In this document: in pieces, positions 16,841-26,389 of the stretch
How positions within the stretch are numbered: position 1 is the stretch's first letter
How the letters are laid out: every line of letters starts with the position of its first letter
Notes under the pieces: model-generated
What the model was told of the DNA's origin: nothing
What the model saw: the letters and a program-made list of their open reading frames with translations, nothing else
The model's database searches: none
Program-made: the position numbers and the translations under genes
Assembly: GCF_038148855.1 (NCBI RefSeq)
Contig: NZ_JBBVGR010000005.1
Location: 124,001-188,000 of the forward strand
Source: Phycobacter sedimenti
Lineage (GTDB): Bacteria; Pseudomonadota; Alphaproteobacteria; Rhodobacterales; Rhodobacteraceae
Length of the DNA stretch: 64,000 nucleotides
Direction: 5' to 3'

Positions 16841-17956
16841 ATGATCCGTACCCGTGCCGCCGTTGCCCTTGCCCCCGGCAAACCGCTTGAAATCATGGAG
16901 GTGAACCTTGAAGGCCCGAAGGCTGGCGAGGTTCTGGTGGAGATCAAGGCGACCGGCCTGTGCCACACCGATGAATTCACCCGCTCGGGCGACGATCCCG
17001 AAGGGATCTTCCCCGCGATCCTTGGCCACGAGGGCGCAGGCGTCGTGGTCGAGGTCGGCGAAGGCGTCACCAGCCTTGAGGTCGGCGATCACGTGATCCC
17101 GCTTTACACGCCCGAGTGCCGTGAGTGCGAATACTGCCTCAACCCCAAGACCAACCTCTGCCAGTCGATCCGCGCGACCCAAGGTCAGGGCCTTTTGCCC
17201 GACGGCACCACGCGGTTTTCGATGCTGGATGGCACCCCGATCCACCACTACATGGGCTGCTCCACTTTCGCCAACCACACCGTTGTACCTGAAATCGCGC
17301 TGGCCAAGGTGCGCAAGGACGCGCCATTCGACAAGATCTGCTACATCGGCTGCGGCGTAACCACCGGCATCGGCGCGGTAATCAACACCGCCAAGGTCGA
17401 AATCGGCTCAACCGCCATCGTGTTCGGCCTTGGTGGCATCGGGCTCAATGTGATCCAGGGCCTGCGACTGGCGGGTGCAGACCAGATCGTCGGCGTCGAC
17501 CTCAACCCCGGCAAGGTGGAGATGGCCGAGCATTTTGGCATGACCGACTTTGTAAACCCGGCCGAGGTCGAGGGCGATCTTGTGGCGCATCTGGTCGAGC
17601 TGACCGGTGGCGGCGCCGATTACACCTTCGATGCGACCGGTAACGTGCAGGTCATGCGCACCGCTCTTGAGGCCGCGCACAAAGGCTGGGGCGAAAGCAT
17701 CATCATCGGTGTGGCCCCCGCTGGGGCGGAAATTTCCACGCGCCCGTTCCAGCTCGTCACCGGGCGCAGCTGGCGCGGCACGGCCTTTGGCGGCGCATCG
17801 GGCCGCACCGACGTGCCCAAGATCGTGGACTGGTACATGGACGGCAAGATCGAGATTGATCCGATGATCACGCACAAGCTGTCGCTCGACCAGATCAACG
17901 AAGGCTTTGATCTGATGCACGAAGGTAAATCCATCCGCGCCGTCGTGGAGTTCTGA
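16841..17956 (+). CDS. frmA: S-(hydroxymethyl)glutathione dehydrogenase (class III ADH)
   Basis: A 371-residue zinc alcohol dehydrogenase of class III that oxidises S-hydroxymethylglutathione (formaldehyde plus GSH) to S-formylglutathione with NAD+. Catalytic-Zn residues are in GLCHTDEFTRSG and GHEGAG; the structural-Zn Cys are in CRECEYCLNPKTNLC; the Rossmann motif is GLGGIGLNV. The ORF start at 16841 (ATG after GAGCGAGGAA) fits the family length. It is monocistronic with its own terminator. A formaldehyde-sensing regulator is not adjacent. In marine roseobacters it serves C1 and methylated-compound metabolism (family knowledge). Confidence 0.95.
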   Translation: MIRTRAAVALAPGKPLEIMEVNLEGPKAGEVLVEIKATGLCHTDEFTRSGDDPEGIFPAILGHEGAGVVVEVGEGVTSLEVGDHVIPLYTPECRECEYCLNPKTNLCQSIRATQGQGLLPDGTTRFSMLDGTPIHHYMGCSTFANHTVVPEIALAKVRKDAPFDKICYIGCGVTTGIGAVINTAKVEIGSTAIVFGLGGIGLNVIQGLRLAGADQIVGVDLNPGKVEMAEHFGMTDFVNPAEVEGDLVAHLVELTGGGADYTFDATGNVQVMRTALEAAHKGWGESIIIGVAPAGAEISTRPFQLVTGRSWRGTAFGGASGRTDVPKIVDWYMDGKIEIDPMITHKLSLDQINEGFDLMHEGKSIRAVVEF

Positions 17957-17984
17957 TCCCCGCAGCCTTTCATTTGAAAGGACC

Positions 17985-18019
17985 GGCACCGCAGGCATCT
18001 TGCCTGTGGTGCCTTTTTT
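17985..18019 (+). terminator. Rho-independent terminator of frmA
   Basis: A 13-bp stem (17985-17997 with 18001-18013, one G-U pair) with a 3-nt loop runs directly into six T (18014-18019), 28 bp after the frmA stop. Confidence 0.9.
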
Positions 18020-18104
18020 CCGCAGCATGACCCTTTGCCCGATACGCAGAAGCTCTGTATAGGAAACGCCGGTTCAGCGACTGACTGGTTCACGAGGCAC
18101 AGGT

Positions 18105-18767
18105 GTGAAATACGCGACCACTGACATTTCCAAGCGGGACAGCGCAGCGACGATTATCTTCGAGGCCCTGCGCAAGGCCATCATTGAAGGCGATTTGCAG
18201 GATGGCGAGCCGCTTCGGCAGGAAGACATTGCCAAGTCCTTCAACACCTCCCGCTTTCCCGTCCGCGAAGCCCTGAACCGTCTTGAACAACAGGGCCTCG
18301 TCAGGACGCAGCGCTACAAGGGGGCCGTGGTTGCCACGCTCTCCATGCAGGAAGCCGGAGAGGTCTTTGACCTTCGCTCCCGACTGGAGGCCGACGTGAT
18401 CCGGGCAGCAGTGCCCAATATGTCCACCGAAGTCCTGACCAAGGCACAGGAGTATCTGGATCGGTTTGCCGCCACAGATGACCCCATGCACTGGGGAGGA
18501 TTGAACCGCAAGTTTCACGGCATTCTCTACAGTGCCAGCGACATGCCCTATCATATTCAGGTCATCGAGAATGCCATTGACCGGATCGACCGCTACATCC
18601 GCGCTCAACTCGTCATGAGCGGCGGCGTGGCGCGCAGCACCGATGAACACCGCGCCATCCTCGCCGCCTGTGCATCCGGAGATGCCGAAGAAGCCGCGCG
18701 CCTGACATATGCCCATATCCAGGATGCCAAGGCCTCGCTGCAGCGACAGCTGAAGGCTGCCACCTGA
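18105..18767 (+). CDS. GntR-family regulator, FadR/FCD subfamily
   Basis: A 220-residue regulator beginning with a GTG at 18105 (GAGG about 8 bases upstream). The N-terminal GntR wHTH spans residues ~10-75 (FEALRKAIIEGDLQDGEPLR, then SRFPVREALNRLEQQGLV). The C-terminal FCD all-helical domain follows (RSRLEADVIRAAV, LNRKFHGILYSASD, DEHRAILAAC). FCD regulators bind small carboxylates or metal-dependent ligands. It converges on the M24 peptidase gene with only 9 bp between stops, which suggests a functional link but does not prove it. Confidence 0.87.
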   Translation: MKYATTDISKRDSAATIIFEALRKAIIEGDLQDGEPLRQEDIAKSFNTSRFPVREALNRLEQQGLVRTQRYKGAVVATLSMQEAGEVFDLRSRLEADVIRAAVPNMSTEVLTKAQEYLDRFAATDDPMHWGGLNRKFHGILYSASDMPYHIQVIENAIDRIDRYIRAQLVMSGGVARSTDEHRAILAACASGDAEEAARLTYAHIQDAKASLQRQLKAAT

Positions 18768-18776
18768 ACACCCGGC

Positions 18777-19871
18777 CTAACCGACGATCATCAGCTCTTT
18801 GGGGAATGTGGTCAGAGTTCGACAGCCATCTTCCGTGATCAGAACGTCATCCTCGATCCGCACACCGAATTTCCCGTCTCCGTAAAGGCCGGGTTCGTTT
18901 GTGTAGACGGTGCCCACAGGCAGAACCTGATGATTTCCGCGCATTATATAGGGAGCCTCGTGCACGTCCCGGCCCAGCCCGTGCCCTGTCTTGGTGCGAA
19001 TGCGGTCGGCAAACGGCGAGGCTTCCAGCACGCCCGTCACAACGTCGTCGATCTCGTGGGCCGTCACCCCTGCACGGGTCACCTCAAGCCCGGCCAGGTT
19101 GGCGCGCAAGACCGTATCGTAAACAGCGCGTCCCTCATCGCTGACCTCTCCGACGAAAACCGTCCGGGTGATATCGGCGCAGAACCCATCCTTCCGCGCA
19201 CCGAAATCGAACAGCAACGCATCCCCCGGCCGGATGCGGTAGTCGTTGCGCGCATGGGCGTGCGGGCGGGCAGAGTTGTCTGCGGCGGCCACGATGGGAC
19301 CAAAGGCGAGGCTCTCTGCCCCTTCGGCAAAGAGCGCCTGGATCAGCGCCCCCTCCACCTCTTTTTCCGTCTGACCGATCCGCACGTCCCGCAGAACGCG
19401 ATCCAGCGCCCTTTCGGAGATCCGGATTGCCGCCTCAAGCGCCGCGATATCCCCCACACTCTTGATCATGCGCAGGCCTGAAATCTCACGCTCTGCGTCG
19501 AGGATCTCAAGATCCGGGATAGCCCGTTTCAGGGCATGGTGCACAAAGACGCGCATCACTTGGCCTTCGACGGCCAAACGCCGCATTGGACGATGAGAGG
19601 CAAGCGCTTCAAAGGCCGCCGCGTAACCGTCCTGGTCGCGCCAGTCAAAAACGGCGCCTTCAAATCCAACCATTTCCCACGAGCCAAGCTCCAGGTTTGG
19701 AACAATGGCCGCAGGCGCACCTTCGGCGGGGATGATCAGGACAAAGGGGCGTTCGTGGCTCATGAAGCTGTGCCCTATCGCCCGCGTGAAGTTCGGCCCA
19801 GGCACCAGCGCAAGCGCATCCACCTTCAGATTTTCGGCCAGACGTTGATACTCAACGAGTGCATCTGACAT
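18777..19871 (-). CDS. M24-family metallopeptidase (Xaa-Pro aminopeptidase/creatinase-like)
   Basis: A 364-residue protein. The ATG at 19871 is chosen over the longest frame because the N-terminus MSDALVEYQRLAENL begins the creatinase_N domain, with a GGGGGAAAA stretch before it. The C-terminal pita-bread domain carries the metal ligands: Asp in LFDFGARKDGFCADITR, His in GHGLGRDVHEAP, Glu in TNEPGLY and Glu in VRIEDDVLIT. The family includes aminopeptidase P, ectoine hydrolase DoeA and creatinase, and these cannot be separated by eye. It is convergent with the GntR gene. Confidence 0.82.
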   Translation of the reverse strand: MSDALVEYQRLAENLKVDALALVPGPNFTRAIGHSFMSHERPFVLIIPAEGAPAAIVPNLELGSWEMVGFEGAVFDWRDQDGYAAAFEALASHRPMRRLAVEGQVMRVFVHHALKRAIPDLEILDAEREISGLRMIKSVGDIAALEAAIRISERALDRVLRDVRIGQTEKEVEGALIQALFAEGAESLAFGPIVAAADNSARPHAHARNDYRIRPGDALLFDFGARKDGFCADITRTVFVGEVSDEGRAVYDTVLRANLAGLEVTRAGVTAHEIDDVVTGVLEASPFADRIRTKTGHGLGRDVHEAPYIMRGNHQVLPVGTVYTNEPGLYGDGKFGVRIEDDVLITEDGCRTLTTFPKELMIVG

Positions 19872-20216
19872 CGTTTTCCCCCATTTGCTCTGCCATCCCT
19901 GGCCGCTACTGTCACAGGAAATCTGGCCGAAAGCCAACCGCAATTCGTGACTGCCGTGCAGCCCCGTATGCGCGACAGGTGTCGTTAACCTTTTGGTAAG
20001 AACTGACACCAAAACGCTACAAGTTTGTCTAAAATTATAATTTTTGACGAAAGATGGTCTCTATTCAGGGCGTTTTGGGAGTTTTCCCGCTATGCATTCA
20101 CTGGACACAAGCCCCAAAGTAGTCACAATATATGATAAATTAAGGCCGCTTCAGACGGTCGCTTGAGGCAAGAATACAGGCAATGAACCAGGTGAACGCC
20201 CGGAAGCGGCGACACC
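19872..20216. other. 345-bp intergenic region between M24 peptidase and the adhesin cassette
   Basis: No coding potential supported by context. It is divergent, so promoters of both the M24 gene and the T1SS cassette should lie here. An AT-rich tract covers ~20020-20050. A TTGACG hexamer at 20044-20049 has no -10 at a normal distance, so no promoter is called. Confidence 0.5.
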
Positions 20217-22490
20217 ATGCGTATAGGCGAGCAGAAAATGAGTACTGTCGGATATATTTCCCGTGACATGACGGGAACCACGTTTCAGGGAATCTTCCCT
20301 GAGGGATCTCCAGCTCATCTCGACGTTAGTCGAGCCAAAGACATCTCCCTCAACCTGGAGCGGGCCGAGATCGAGAGCTACGCCAAGCGCGGCGCGGATC
20401 TACACATCGTGCTGGCCAATGGCGAGACGCTTGTTCTGGAAAACTACTACGCCTTCTCGACGACCGGCGCAAAGAACCTTTTCCTCAGCGCCAATGGTGA
20501 CTTCATCGAAGTCGTTCTGGAAGACAAAGCGGACGGGATGCTCTTTGCCAGCTACGAGACCCTGGATCTCACCGGCAAATGGAGCGCCTATGACGATCTG
20601 GCCTTCCTGGATGTGGAGCGGATCGAGCCCGTGGTCGCGCCGCTTGCTGCGCCGCTTTTTGGCGGGTTTGGCGCCGCAGGTGCCGCCGCAGCCGGGGTGG
20701 TCGGCACAGCCGTGGTGCTGAATGACGACGAAAACGGTGGATCATCTTCGACACCGGACACCACCGCACCCGTCGCCGATGTCACCAGCGGGACCCAGTC
20801 CACAGGCGACATTGTCAATGCAGCAGACCACTCTGCCGGCCCGGTCATCACCGGCACGGGCGAGCCCGGAGCCAGCCTGGATGTGCTTGTCAACGGTGTC
20901 ACGCAAAGCACGGCCGTAGATGCCAATGGCACATGGTCCGTCACCTTCGATCCCGCCGACATCCCGACCGGCGAATACGATACTCCGATCGTGATCACGA
21001 CCACCGATGCGGCAGGCAACAGCAGAAGCTACAATGACGTTCTGGAGGTCGACACGATTGCGCCTCCGATCGCCCTCGACACCGTCGAGGGAGACGATAT
21101 CGTCAATCTAGTCGAAGCGGCAGACGGCGTGCAGCTGTCTGGCACCGGGGAAGCCGGGGCTTCGATAATCGTTCAGTTTCAGGGTCATACACGATCAACC
21201 ACCGTTGCAAATGACGGCACCTGGTCGATCAACTACAGCGCAGGTCAGATCACCGGCGGCTCCTACGACAGTACGATTGCCATCACCTCGACAGATGCGG
21301 CAGGCAACAGCTCCTCCCACAACCACACGGTCCGTATCGATACTGAAACCACCGTCAGTGTCGACACTGGACAGGTCGGCGGGGACGATACGGTCAACGC
21401 CGCCGAGCGCAGCGGCGGAATAGACCTGACCGGAACCGTGGAACCGGGGTCGGCCGTTCTGGTGCAACTGGGGTCCGTCACAAAAACCGCATCTGTTGAT
21501 GCTTCGGGCAACTGGACCGCAAACTTTGCCGCCTCGGACATCCCCACAGGCAGTTATGACGCCGCAGTGACCGTGCAGGCGACAGATGCAGTGGGCAACA
21601 CGGCAAGCACATCTCACACTCTGACCATTGACACGCAAGTCACCCCCCTGAGCGTTGCGACCAGCCAGACCGCAGACGATGTGGTCAACCTGGCTGAGCG
21701 CAAGGCCGGTGTGACCCTCACCGGCACCGTGGAACAGGGCTCTGGCGTCGAGGTGTCCATCGGCAGTGTCACGCGCAGTGCCAGCGTCGATGCCTCGGGC
21801 AACTGGAGTGTGACCTTTGCCGAGGCAGATATCCCGAGCGGCGAATACGTGACCAACGCAACGATCGTTGCGACGGATGCCGCTGGAAACACCCGCTCCA
21901 TTTCGGAAAGCTTCACCGTGGACACCGAGTACACGACACCGGATGTGGACTCGGTCACCTTCTCAAGCGGCGACGTGCGCCGGATCAGCGCCGAAGGGGT
22001 TACCGACAGCTATTCCGTGAGCGCCCTCGAAACCGGCGGTGCGGTCAGCTCTCCGGCGGCGGCGGTTGCCCAAGACCCCGTCTTTGGCACAGAGTTCACG
22101 TTCTCGACCCCGGTGCCGGACGGCACCCACCTTGTTGTGACCAGCGAAGATACGGCAGGCAATGCCTCAAGCACCCTGGTGGTCCTGGAGGACAATGCCG
22201 TCAACGGCGGTACAATGGACCACGCCGGCCTGTCTCAGTTCAACGTCGATGCCCTGAACCTCGACTATGCGTCTGATGTGTCTCTCAACCTGACCGAAGC
22301 CAACATAAAGGCGTTGTCGGGCAATTCTGACACGCTGACGGTGCATGGCGGCGCGGATGACACCCTGACCGTGGCGGGGGCCGCCGCCGCAGGCACGCAG
22401 CTTGTGGATGGGCAGATCTACAATGTCTACACCATCGGCACGGATGGCACGACGCTGCTGGTGGATCAGGACGTCAACGTTCTCATCTAA
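20217..22490 (+). CDS. Type I-secreted BapA-like adhesin with Ig-like repeats
   Basis: A 757-residue protein lacking a Sec signal, as expected for T1SS substrates. Residues ~30-135 match the BapA-prefix-like domain (SLNLERAEIESYAKRGADL, then GETLVLENYYAF). A hydrophobic Ala/Gly segment follows at ~141-168. Four ~96-residue bacterial Ig-like repeats occupy 182-570, each ending in a VDT/IDT strand with the motif TDAAGN or TDAVGN, plus a degenerate fifth. The C-terminus (LNLTEANIKALSGNSDTLTV) is typical of T1SS adhesins. The start could instead be the ATG at 20238. It is directly upstream of its presumed exporter genes. It is small for the BapA class. Confidence 0.82.
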   Translation: MRIGEQKMSTVGYISRDMTGTTFQGIFPEGSPAHLDVSRAKDISLNLERAEIESYAKRGADLHIVLANGETLVLENYYAFSTTGAKNLFLSANGDFIEVVLEDKADGMLFASYETLDLTGKWSAYDDLAFLDVERIEPVVAPLAAPLFGGFGAAGAAAAGVVGTAVVLNDDENGGSSSTPDTTAPVADVTSGTQSTGDIVNAADHSAGPVITGTGEPGASLDVLVNGVTQSTAVDANGTWSVTFDPADIPTGEYDTPIVITTTDAAGNSRSYNDVLEVDTIAPPIALDTVEGDDIVNLVEAADGVQLSGTGEAGASIIVQFQGHTRSTTVANDGTWSINYSAGQITGGSYDSTIAITSTDAAGNSSSHNHTVRIDTETTVSVDTGQVGGDDTVNAAERSGGIDLTGTVEPGSAVLVQLGSVTKTASVDASGNWTANFAASDIPTGSYDAAVTVQATDAVGNTASTSHTLTIDTQVTPLSVATSQTADDVVNLAERKAGVTLTGTVEQGSGVEVSIGSVTRSASVDASGNWSVTFAEADIPSGEYVTNATIVATDAAGNTRSISESFTVDTEYTTPDVDSVTFSSGDVRRISAEGVTDSYSVSALETGGAVSSPAAAVAQDPVFGTEFTFSTPVPDGTHLVVTSEDTAGNASSTLVVLEDNAVNGGTMDHAGLSQFNVDALNLDYASDVSLNLTEANIKALSGNSDTLTVHGGADDTLTVAGAAAAGTQLVDGQIYNVYTIGTDGTTLLVDQDVNVLI
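20760..21926 (+). repeat. Four tandem Ig-like domain repeats in the adhesin gene
   Basis: Units of ~290 bp at 20760-21056, 21057-21344, 21345-21635 and 21636-21926. Each encodes D-x-V-N near the start, a G-T-W or G-N-W strand in the middle, TGSY/TGEY/SGEY turns and TDA-x-GN near the end. Protein similarity is clear, but codon divergence shows the units are old and not recent copies. Confidence 0.85.
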
Positions 22491-22580
22491 AGACTGTTCC
22501 GGCGCGACCCTTCAGGCAGGCCCGCCGGACCCCAAAACAAAAAGCCGCAAAAGCGCGCGACAAGAAGGGCACGGGGCAGT

Positions 22581-23879
22581 ATGCACTTGGGACGATCCGC
22601 TATGGTGATGACGCTGCTGGCTGGCCTGTCCGCCTGTGCAGACAAATCGCCGTTTCTGATCAAGAACAGCGATGGATCTGTCTCGCGCACCGCGAGCAGT
22701 TTTGAGCAAAATGACAGTGAGGCGGCCTCCCCTATCATTTCGGCGCTCCTGCAGCGCCGATCGCTGCTTGAGGACGGAAGCATCTATCGCCAGGTTGGAG
22801 AAGCCGCCATTTCGGCCTCTGCCCGCGCCTCCGAGGCCGAGTTGATCAGCGCAAAGCTGCGCGCCGAGGCGAAATCAAAGAACTGGCTGCCCACCATCGG
22901 CCCCTCGGTGAGCCTGACGGATCTTGGCGATCTGGTGGCAGGGATCCTGGTCGAGCAGATCCTGTTCGACAATGGTCGACGCAAGGCCGAACGCGAGTTT
23001 GCCGCTGCCGACGTGGAGGTGGCTGCCGTGAACCTTTCGATCGACATGAACACGCGAGTGCAGACTGCCGTCGGTCTCTATTCTGCAGGGCTGCGTGGCG
23101 ATGAAAAGGCCGCCTATCTTGGCCGCGCCATCAGCCAGATGAGCGAGTTTCGACGCATCGTCAGCGGGCGCGTCGAGGGTGGCCTCAACGATCAGTCGGA
23201 CCTCAATGTGGTCGACAGCAAGATCTCCGGCCTACGCACCGCCAAGGCGACCGCCGCAGACTCTGCCGCCACGGCGCGCGCCGAATTGCAGGCGATGACC
23301 GGCCAGACCTTTCCGGACAAGCCACGGCGGATGGATCTTGGCACGCCGCCGCAGCAGACATCCTTTCTGGAGGTGATGAAAGCACAGGCCGAGGCCGAGC
23401 GCACCATCGCAGAGGCCAAGGCCGGTCGCGCGGGCCTGCTGCCGCAGGTGGCCGCAGCGGGCAATGTAACAAGCGATGGATCCGGCGCGGGGCTGACCCT
23501 GGATCTGGCGACGCCCCTCGGCCTTGGCACACCGGCTGCGCTCAAGGCGCTTGAGGCAACCCAGGAAGCCGCCCGCCGCACCATTGGCGAGGCCGAAGAA
23601 GATGCCCGCCGCACCTATTCGCGCCAGATGCAGCGCCTGGCCTCATACATCCGACAGGAAAGCGAGACGGCAGCCCTCGCTCGCGCCAGCCGCGAAACCT
23701 ACAATCTGTTCAAGTCACAGTACGAGGCCGGTCAGCGCCCTGTGATGGAAGTGGTTTCCATCTACGAAGAGCTGATCCGCCGCGAACAGGCGCATATCGA
23801 CGCAAAATACGAGGTCATCCTGATCCAGCTTGAGCTGTCGCGGGATATGGGCCTGTTGGCAGATGGGAATAAGATATGA
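22581..23879 (+). CDS. TolC-family outer-membrane lipoprotein of the T1SS
   Basis: A 432-residue outer-membrane factor. The N-terminus MTLLAGLSAC has a lipobox with Cys at residue 19 of the long form (or residue 12 from the ATG at 22602). The rest shows the long-helix pattern of TolC-like proteins: repeated RASEAELISAKLRAEAKSK, then LVEQILFDNGRRKAE, a second repeat around LEATQEAARRTIGEAEEDAR, and FKSQYEAGQRPVMEVVSIYE. It overlaps the ABC exporter start by 4 nt. It would be the exit duct for the adhesin. Confidence 0.87.
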   Translation: MHLGRSAMVMTLLAGLSACADKSPFLIKNSDGSVSRTASSFEQNDSEAASPIISALLQRRSLLEDGSIYRQVGEAAISASARASEAELISAKLRAEAKSKNWLPTIGPSVSLTDLGDLVAGILVEQILFDNGRRKAEREFAAADVEVAAVNLSIDMNTRVQTAVGLYSAGLRGDEKAAYLGRAISQMSEFRRIVSGRVEGGLNDQSDLNVVDSKISGLRTAKATAADSAATARAELQAMTGQTFPDKPRRMDLGTPPQQTSFLEVMKAQAEAERTIAEAKAGRAGLLPQVAAAGNVTSDGSGAGLTLDLATPLGLGTPAALKALEATQEAARRTIGEAEEDARRTYSRQMQRLASYIRQESETAALARASRETYNLFKSQYEAGQRPVMEVVSIYEELIRREQAHIDAKYEVILIQLELSRDMGLLADGNKI

Positions 23880-26389
23880 TCAGGTTCCCCGGAAAATTCA
23901 GGAAGCCCGGCAAGACCCAGGACGGCGCGCAAACAGCACATGCGGTGCCGATCGCCGAGGCCCCGAACACTGTTGCGTCCTTCGCGCCCCCTCCCCCGTT
24001 CAGCCCGGCTGCCTTTGAGCCCGTATCGGACCCTCTTGCAGCCCCCGGCCCGTTCGAAGCCGCATCCCAGCCAGAGGACCAGGCCCCGTTTCAGGAGCCC
24101 GTCGTTGATATCTCCACCTACGCGCAACATCAGGACACCGCACTGCAGCCAGAGCACACGGCTGCGCAAGACAGTGCGGTGGCAGAAGCGGTCGAGACCG
24201 AAGGCCTGCCCTTGAGCACCGCATCGGAGACGAACGAACCGGCCCGTCAACAGCCCGAAGTGGACGAGGCCACCCTTGCCAGGGCCAGCGAGGACCGCGT
24301 ACAGCATCGCGCAGAGCTGATCGCAACGCTCGCAGCGCTGAAAGGCACGCAATGCCAGACCAGCGACATCGCCACATTCCTCTGGCAAGGGGCCAAGGGC
24401 GACACCTCCCCCCGAAGTCTCGCCAAGGCGCTGCGTTCGACCGGTCTGAAGGCCAAGCTGCGCAAGGTCCGGACACTCAGCCCCGAGATCTGGCCTGCCC
24501 TTGCCATGATGCAGGGCGGTCAATGCGTCCTCGTGCTTGAACAGAATGACCACACGCTGTTCATCTATGACACCACCTGCCCCGACAACCGCGCCGAGGT
24601 TCCGCTGGCAGAGTTTCAGCCCTATTTCAAAGGGTTGACCCTTGGGGCACGGGCGGCGCTGTCGCAAATGTCAGCCCGCCACACACCGCAACTGGACAAG
24701 GCGCATTGGTTCTGGGGAGAGTTTCCAAAGTATCGCCGCCAGGTGGGCGAGATCATGCTCGGCTCTCTGGTGGCCAATGTTCTTGCGGTTGCCGTCGCGC
24801 TGTTTTCGCTTCAGGTCTATGACCGGGTGGTTCCGCATCAGTCCCACGCAACCCTGTGGGTGCTGGCCATCGGCGCCTTCCTTGCCATCACGCTGGAGGC
24901 CTGCCTCAAGGTGGCCCGCGCCCGTCTGACCGACAGCGCCGGTCGGCAGATCGAGCTGACCGTGCAGCACAGCCTGATGCGCCGCCTGATCGGCATGCGG
25001 TCGGACAAGAAGCCGCTGCCGCCCTCGGGGCTTTTTGCGGCAATGCGTGATTTCGGCTCGGTTCGCGAGTTCTTTACCTCGTCCACCCTGTCCACGCTGG
25101 CCGATATTCCCTTTATCGCCGTGTTCCTGCTGCTGGTGGCCTCGATCGCGGGGCCAATCGTCTGGGTTCTGGTTGCAGGCGGCGTTTTGATGCTGCTGCC
25201 GGCCTATTTCCTGCAAAAACGCATGATCGCCCTGACACGTCAGACCCAAGGCGCCAACGCCAAGGCGGGCCGCCTTCTGCACGAAACGCTGAGCGAACTG
25301 GACACCGTCAAGACCCAACGCGGCGAGGATCGCGTGTTGCGGCTGTGGGATGAGCTGAACATCCTTGCATCCCATTCCTCGACCGAGCAGCGGCGCCTCT
25401 CCAGCGCCCTCACCTACTGGTCGCAAGGGGTGCAGCAGGCCACCTATATCTGCGCAGTGGTTCTGGGCACACTGATGGTCTTTGTCGGCGAGTTCACCGT
25501 CGGCACCATCATTGCAACCGGCATCCTGACCAGCCGTACACTGGCGCCCCTGACCCAGTTCGCCGGCACCCTGGCCCGCTGGAGCAACGTCAAAGCGGCG
25601 CTGGAAGGTCTCGACGCCATTGCCGAAGCCCCTCAGGACAAGGATGCGACCCGCAGCTACCTGCGCCGCGAGAGCCTGACCGGACGGTTCGATCTGCGTG
25701 ACGTGGTGTTCCGTTACGATGCCGACGCCGCACCGACACTGGACGTGCCCGCCATTGCCATTCTGCCCGGTCAGAAGGTCGCCGTGCTCGGCGTCAACGG
25801 ATCCGGAAAATCAACGCTGCTGAAACTCCTCTCCGGCCTCTATGCCCCTGAAAAGGGCCGTGTGATGCTGGATGGCACCGACATTGCCCAAATCGATCCG
25901 CGCGACCTGCGTCGCCATATCGGCTATCTCAGCCAGGACGTGCGCCTGATGACGGGGACCCTGCGCGACAACCTCAACCTCGGCCAGCTGGAACGCAACG
26001 ACACTCGCCTGATGGAGGCCCTTGAGTTTGCGGGCCTCGGCGCCTTTGTGCGCGGCCACCACAGGGGTCTGGATCTTGAGATCGCCGATGGCGGCAGCGG
26101 CCTTTCGATAGGCCAGCGCCAGTCCATCGGCTGGGCGCGGCTCTGGCTGCAAAACCCCTCCATCGTGCTGCTGGACGAACCCACCGCGGCGCTTGATCAG
26201 ACGCTGGAGCGCACCATGGTCAGCCGTCTTGAAAGCTGGCTTGAGGGGCGCACGGCAGTCATCGCCACGCACCGGATGCCGATTCTGTCCCTCACCAACC
26301 GCACCCTGATCCTGCAGGCGGGCCGCATGGTTGTTGACGGGCCACGCGATCAGGTTCTGGCCCATCTTGCAGCGGGAGAGAAGAAATGA
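23876..26389 (+). CDS. T1SS ABC exporter with degenerate C39-like N-terminal domain (LapB-like)
   Basis: An 837-residue fused transmembrane/ATPase exporter. An unusual ~130-residue Pro/Glu/Ala-rich N-terminus precedes a C39-like domain (~140-250). That domain lacks a recognisable catalytic Cys-His pair, as in LapB-type exporters that do not cut a leader. Five or six TM helices follow (EIMLGSLVANVLAVAVALF, then DIPFIAVFLLLVAS). The C-terminal ATPase has Walker A GVNGSGKSTLLK, signature LSIGQRQSIGWARL and Walker B IVLLDEPTAALD. Both ends overlap their neighbours by 4 nt. Confidence 0.92.
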   Translation: MIRFPGKFRKPGKTQDGAQTAHAVPIAEAPNTVASFAPPPPFSPAAFEPVSDPLAAPGPFEAASQPEDQAPFQEPVVDISTYAQHQDTALQPEHTAAQDSAVAEAVETEGLPLSTASETNEPARQQPEVDEATLARASEDRVQHRAELIATLAALKGTQCQTSDIATFLWQGAKGDTSPRSLAKALRSTGLKAKLRKVRTLSPEIWPALAMMQGGQCVLVLEQNDHTLFIYDTTCPDNRAEVPLAEFQPYFKGLTLGARAALSQMSARHTPQLDKAHWFWGEFPKYRRQVGEIMLGSLVANVLAVAVALFSLQVYDRVVPHQSHATLWVLAIGAFLAITLEACLKVARARLTDSAGRQIELTVQHSLMRRLIGMRSDKKPLPPSGLFAAMRDFGSVREFFTSSTLSTLADIPFIAVFLLLVASIAGPIVWVLVAGGVLMLLPAYFLQKRMIALTRQTQGANAKAGRLLHETLSELDTVKTQRGEDRVLRLWDELNILASHSSTEQRRLSSALTYWSQGVQQATYICAVVLGTLMVFVGEFTVGTIIATGILTSRTLAPLTQFAGTLARWSNVKAALEGLDAIAEAPQDKDATRSYLRRESLTGRFDLRDVVFRYDADAAPTLDVPAIAILPGQKVAVLGVNGSGKSTLLKLLSGLYAPEKGRVMLDGTDIAQIDPRDLRRHIGYLSQDVRLMTGTLRDNLNLGQLERNDTRLMEALEFAGLGAFVRGHHRGLDLEIADGGSGLSIGQRQSIGWARLWLQNPSIVLLDEPTAALDQTLERTMVSRLESWLEGRTAVIATHRMPILSLTNRTLILQAGRMVVDGPRDQVLAHLAAGEKK

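Noticed and set aside
20044..20067. TTGACG with TATTCA downstream as a promoter for the adhesin cassette
   Set aside because: The spacing is only 12 bp.
20760..21926. Possible assembly or recent duplication of the adhesin repeats
   Set aside because: The repeats differ at many codons and amino acids, so they are ancient domain duplications.
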